From positions 1 through 64,000 of the forward strand of contig NZ_FMXM01000004.1 of the NCBI RefSeq assembly GCF_900103325.1: a stretch of 64,000 bases of DNA, given 5' to 3'. The notes below the pieces were generated by a model. The model was not told the origin of the DNA and made no database searches. It saw only the letters and a list, made by a program, of their open reading frames with translations. This DNA comes from Mesorhizobium qingshengii (GTDB lineage: Bacteria; Pseudomonadota; Alphaproteobacteria; Rhizobiales; Rhizobiaceae). The position numbers were made by a program, and so were the translations under genes. Below, in pieces: positions 61,291 through 64,000 of this stretch; within the stretch, counting starts at the first letter, position 1, and the number at the start of each line of letters is the position of its first letter.

Positions 61291-63291
61291 TCAAAGCCCG
61301 ATGCCATCATCGGGATCCAGTGCGGCCTGCCGTGCAGCACGTCGCATCACCTGATTGACCGCACGACGACGAACGGCATCATCGTCAGGTTCGTCCCGGT
61401 CGAGGTCAAACTCGTCGCCGCGCTGTACCGCCCGTTCCGGCGCGATGTCCTCGTGTCCGGGGAGCTCGGGCTGGCGGCGAATGCCGCCATTTGCCGGATC
61501 ATCGTCCTGAGGATCCGTGGAAGGTTTTGATCGCAGATGACTTCGTTCCGGTTCCGACGCGAGGATCGCTGTCCCAGTCCAGTCGTCGGGGCGCGACGGT
61601 CTTTCGGTCGTTGCAGACTTAGGCGGCGGCAACACACGTTCGGTAAAGCGCCGGTCGGTGAAGTAGCGTGCTTTCTTCGCCCGGATCGGGAAGAGGCCGG
61701 ACACCATGACAATAGCGTCAGTCGGCGGGAGCTGCATGATCTCGCCGGGCGTCATCAGGGCGCGAGCCGTTTCCTGCCGCGAGACCATGAGATGTCCGAG
61801 CCAGGGCGACAGCCTGTGGCCGGCATAGTTCTTCATGGCTCGCATCTCGGTTCCTGTTCCCAGCGAATCGGACACGCGCTTGGCTGTTCGTTCGTCATTG
61901 GTGGCGAAGCTCACTCGCACATGGCAGTTGTCGAGGATGGAATTGTTCGGCCCGTAGGCCTTTTCTATCTGGTTGAGCGACTGCGCAATCAGGAAGGATT
62001 TGATACCGTAGCCCGCCATGAAGGCGAGCGTCGACTCGAAGAAATCGAGCCGGCCTAGCGCCGGAAACTCGTCGAGCATCATGAGCAATCGCTGCCGTCG
62101 ATCTTTCGCATGGAGATCCTCGGTCAACCGGCGGCCAATCTGATTGAGAACGAGGCGGATAAGCGGCTTTGTGCGACTGATATCTGAGGGCGGCACAACC
62201 AGATAGAGCGTGGTCGGATGCTCGCACTCGACGAGATCAGCGATCCGCCAGTCGCAACGAGACGTGACCTTGCCCACGACTGGATCGCGGTAGAGGCCCA
62301 GAAAACTCATGGCAGTGGACAGCACGCCGGAGCGCTCATTTTCCGACTTGTTGAGCAATTCGCGCGCCGCCGATGCCACGACCGGATGCGGGCCGGTGTC
62401 GCCCAGGTGCCGCGTCAACATCATGGTGCGCAATGTCGTTTCGATCGGCCGCTGTGGATCGGAGAGGAAGTTTGCTACGCCCGCGAGGGTCTTGTCCTTT
62501 TCAGAATAGAGAACATGCAGAATGGCGCCGACCAGCAGCGCATGGCTGGTCTTCTCCCAATGGTTCCTGCGCTCCAACGACCCTTCGGGGTCGACGAGCA
62601 CATCGGCGACATTCTGGACATCACGGACTTCCCATTCGCCACGTCGCACTTCCAGCAGAGGATTGTAGGCTGCCGAAGCTGCGTTGGTCGGATCGAACAG
62701 AAGTACGCGGCCGAAGCGCGCCCGCCATCCGGCGGTCAGCTCCCAGTTCTCCCCCTTGATGTCGTGAACAATCGCCGACCCTGGCCAGGTGAGCAGTGAT
62801 GGCACGACGAGGCCGACACCCTTGCCACTTCTAGTTGGCGCAAAGCACAGCACGTGCTCGGGACCGTCGTGACGGAGATAGTCGTGATTTAGCTTACCGA
62901 GCACAACGCCATCCCTGCCAATTAAGCCTTCGCCGCTGATCTCGACGCGCGTCGCCCATCGCGCCGAGCCGTAGGTCACCGAGTTCTTGGCCTCTCGCGC
63001 TCGCCAGACCGACATGCCAACGGCCACGACGATCGCGACAAGGCTTCCGCTTGCCGCAACTACCGCACCTTCAATGAAGACCTGTGGCGCGTACGCATCG
63101 TAAAAAAACCACCACCAGAAGAATGATGGTGGTGGATAGATTGGTTGGCCAGCGAGTTCGAACCAAGGGAGACCGAGTTCGCTCTGGAAACCGAGCCGCC
63201 AAGCTGTCCATTGCGTCGAGCACCAGATCGTCGAGAGCACAATCAGACATACGGCAAGAACTTGATCCCACAATATCTTGGTACCTGGCAT
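61291..63291 (-). CDS. traG: TraG, VirD4-type coupling protein
   Basis: 666 residues. Two N-terminal helices, then YDAYAPQVFIEGAVVAASGS, Walker A FAPTRSGKGVGLVVPSLL (~160), SAIVHDIKGENWELTAGWRA, Walker B MMLDEFPALGRLDF (~400) and SFATNDERTAKRVSDSLG. It links relaxase-bound DNA to the channel. RBS ggga 6-7 nt before the ATG. First gene of the transfer operon. No relaxase is encoded in the window. Confidence 0.94.
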   Translation of the reverse strand: MPGTKILWDQVLAVCLIVLSTIWCSTQWTAWRLGFQSELGLPWFELAGQPIYPPPSFFWWWFFYDAYAPQVFIEGAVVAASGSLVAIVVAVGMSVWRAREAKNSVTYGSARWATRVEISGEGLIGRDGVVLGKLNHDYLRHDGPEHVLCFAPTRSGKGVGLVVPSLLTWPGSAIVHDIKGENWELTAGWRARFGRVLLFDPTNAASAAYNPLLEVRRGEWEVRDVQNVADVLVDPEGSLERRNHWEKTSHALLVGAILHVLYSEKDKTLAGVANFLSDPQRPIETTLRTMMLTRHLGDTGPHPVVASAARELLNKSENERSGVLSTAMSFLGLYRDPVVGKVTSRCDWRIADLVECEHPTTLYLVVPPSDISRTKPLIRLVLNQIGRRLTEDLHAKDRRQRLLMMLDEFPALGRLDFFESTLAFMAGYGIKSFLIAQSLNQIEKAYGPNNSILDNCHVRVSFATNDERTAKRVSDSLGTGTEMRAMKNYAGHRLSPWLGHLMVSRQETARALMTPGEIMQLPPTDAIVMVSGLFPIRAKKARYFTDRRFTERVLPPPKSATTERPSRPDDWTGTAILASEPERSHLRSKPSTDPQDDDPANGGIRRQPELPGHEDIAPERAVQRGDEFDLDRDEPDDDAVRRRAVNQVMRRAARQAALDPDDGIGL

Positions 63292-63778
63292 CTGTTGTTT
63301 CCCGGAAGCGAAGGATCGGGCTTAAACAGAAACGGTCAAATCTCCGATCCACAAGTATGAATCCGCGATGAGAGCAATAGCGCGCGGCGCGGCGTGAAAA
63401 GACTTGCCAAATCCGCCCCTTACGGCGCAGGACTATAGATCCAGACGTCGAGGCGATTTCCCAATCAACTGTCAAAGGCGGGCGGCTCGAGCAGTTGCCG
63501 AGCAGGCCAGTACAATGCCAACGCGCGCTGCATTTGGCGAGCTTTCTGGTGAACTCTAACCGAGCCAACTTGGTTGATTGGTGTCGCGGCGGGCTGTGGT
63601 CACGCGACTTCGTTGTGCCTCAATGGTGCCTATAGCGCACGGAGCGGAGAGGTCTTCGGAGAGATCGACTATCGGATCAAGTTGGATCGGAAAGAAATCG
63701 CGCCTTTCGTGAACTGACCTATGCACACTGGGATTGAGACGGCAGTAATCTGTGTATCAGGAATGGACCCCTCCTTTC
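63292..63778. other. Upstream region of the transfer operon, no gene called
   Basis: 487 bp. It should hold the traG promoter, but no reliable boxes are assigned. A plus-strand frame ending at 63717 (EVFGEIDYRIKLDRKEIAPF) looks protein-like but has no start or family. No oriT inverted repeats identified. Confidence 0.4.
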
Positions 63779-63840
63779 TGGTCGGAGTGGCAGGATTTGA
63801 ACCTGCGACCCCCTCGTCCCGAACGAGGTGCGCTACCAGG
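63779..63840 (-). tRNA. 3' fragment of tRNA-Pro(CGG), attachment-site-like
   Basis: Minus strand reads CCTGGTAGCGCAC, anticodon arm CCTCG TTCGGGA CGAGG (anticodon CGG), variable region, T arm GGTTCAAATCC, acceptor half CACTCCGA and genomic CCA at 63779-63781. The first ~15 nt (acceptor 5' half and part of the D arm) are missing and replaced by unrelated sequence, so this is not a functional tRNA but the type of 3' copy left by integrative elements. Confidence 0.85.
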
Positions 63841-63893
63841 ATAATCGTAAACTCCTAGCCATTTTCGTCAATTTCTCTGACAATCATCGCGTT

Positions 63894-64000
63894 TCATCTT
63901 AGTTCTTGCAGTGGGTCAACGTCGGCGTTCGCCCTTTGTGCCTCTCCCAGTTTGGATGGCTTCGTGGCTTTGGTGGCAACACTTTTCTTGGTGATATTCT
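63894..64000 (-). CDS. C-terminal tail of a gene running off the right edge
   Basis: Minus-strand frame open to the window edge, encoding NITKKSVATKATKPSKLGEA and QRANADVDPLQELR before a stop. It ends 54 bp from the tRNA fragment and reads toward it. A Lys-rich C-terminus at an attachment site would fit an integrase, but no catalytic motif lies inside the window, so identity is unproven. Confidence 0.3.
   Translation of the reverse strand, partial: NITKKSVATKATKPSKLGEAQRANADVDPLQELR

Noticed and set aside
63550..63717. 54-codon plus-strand frame ending in EVFGEIDYRIKLDRKEIAPF
   Set aside because: No start codon with RBS, no family recognised; kept only as a note in the intergenic entry.
1..64000. 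CRISPR arrays, rRNA genes or complete tRNA genes
   Set aside because: No regularly spaced direct repeats and no rRNA-like segments were seen; the only tRNA sequence is the truncated tRNA-Pro at 63779-63840.

Overview
The window looks like accessory DNA from a high-GC alphaproteobacterium of the order Hyphomicrobiales, most likely Mesorhizobium or a close relative. This is inferred from the Rhizobiales-type Omp2/RopA porin, the TrbB-TrbI plus TraG conjugation set of the kind found on rhizobial integrative and conjugative elements (ICEs), the many solute-import operons and the high GC. No genus marker such as rRNA is present. The right end carries the 3' part of a tRNA-Pro(CGG) gene that lacks its first ~15 nt, which is what an integrative element leaves at an attachment site. 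No rRNA, complete tRNA or CRISPR array was seen.

Layout. 0-6.3 kb: small hypothetical genes, a staphylococcal-nuclease-like protein, a LysR regulator divergent from an NmrA-like reductase/esterase/NAD-binding trio, then an IS91-type insertion (tyrosine recombinase plus a 25-codon stub of its transposase). 6.4-17.3 kb: a sugar-acid locus (idonate/ketogluconate type) with an RbsABC-like importer, gluconolactonase-like protein, IdnO, gluconate kinase, HIBADH-like reductase, 2-hydroxyacid dehydrogenase, IdnD and a LacI regulator. Three copies of the palindrome TGTTATCGATAACA or a variant sit at its promoters. 17.5-21 kb: an ECF41-type sigma factor coupled to an FAD oxidoreductase with a matching promoter, and a LysR gene. 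21-26.6 kb: a co-directional redox cluster (cytochrome b561, membrane protein, membrane-anchored peroxiredoxin-like protein, haloalkane dehalogenase, a broken second b561, two SDRs, a small membrane protein). 26.9-28.5 kb: methyltransferase divergent from a TetR regulator. 28.6-30.6 kb: a HipA-family kinase fused to an AbiEi-like N-terminus behind two related palindromes.

31.2-45.4 kb is the most unusual block. Two orphan OmpR-type regulators with degenerate receivers bracket it. Between them are a PLP alpha-oxoamine synthase-like enzyme with a coupled GNAT, a Pot-type ABC importer plus an M81 (MlrC-like) hydrolase, and a divergent GntR regulator followed by a class III aminotransferase, a ThDP enzyme and an SDR. 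The palindrome TGTTGCAACA recurs upstream of the first regulator, near gntR and upstream of the aminotransferase, suggesting one regulon.

45.8-50.9 kb: an MbcA/ParS-like (DUF2384) protein without a toxin partner, a porin, transposase remnants, a 552-bp unit bounded by 30-bp inverted repeats around one 131-codon gene, a MarR-like regulator and a truncated LysR. 50.9-63.3 kb: a tightly overlapping minus-strand operon traG-copG-trbBCDEJKLFGI-DUF2274 encoding a mating-pair type IV secretion system. No relaxase is visible. The attachment-site-like tRNA fragment lies 0.5 kb upstream of traG.
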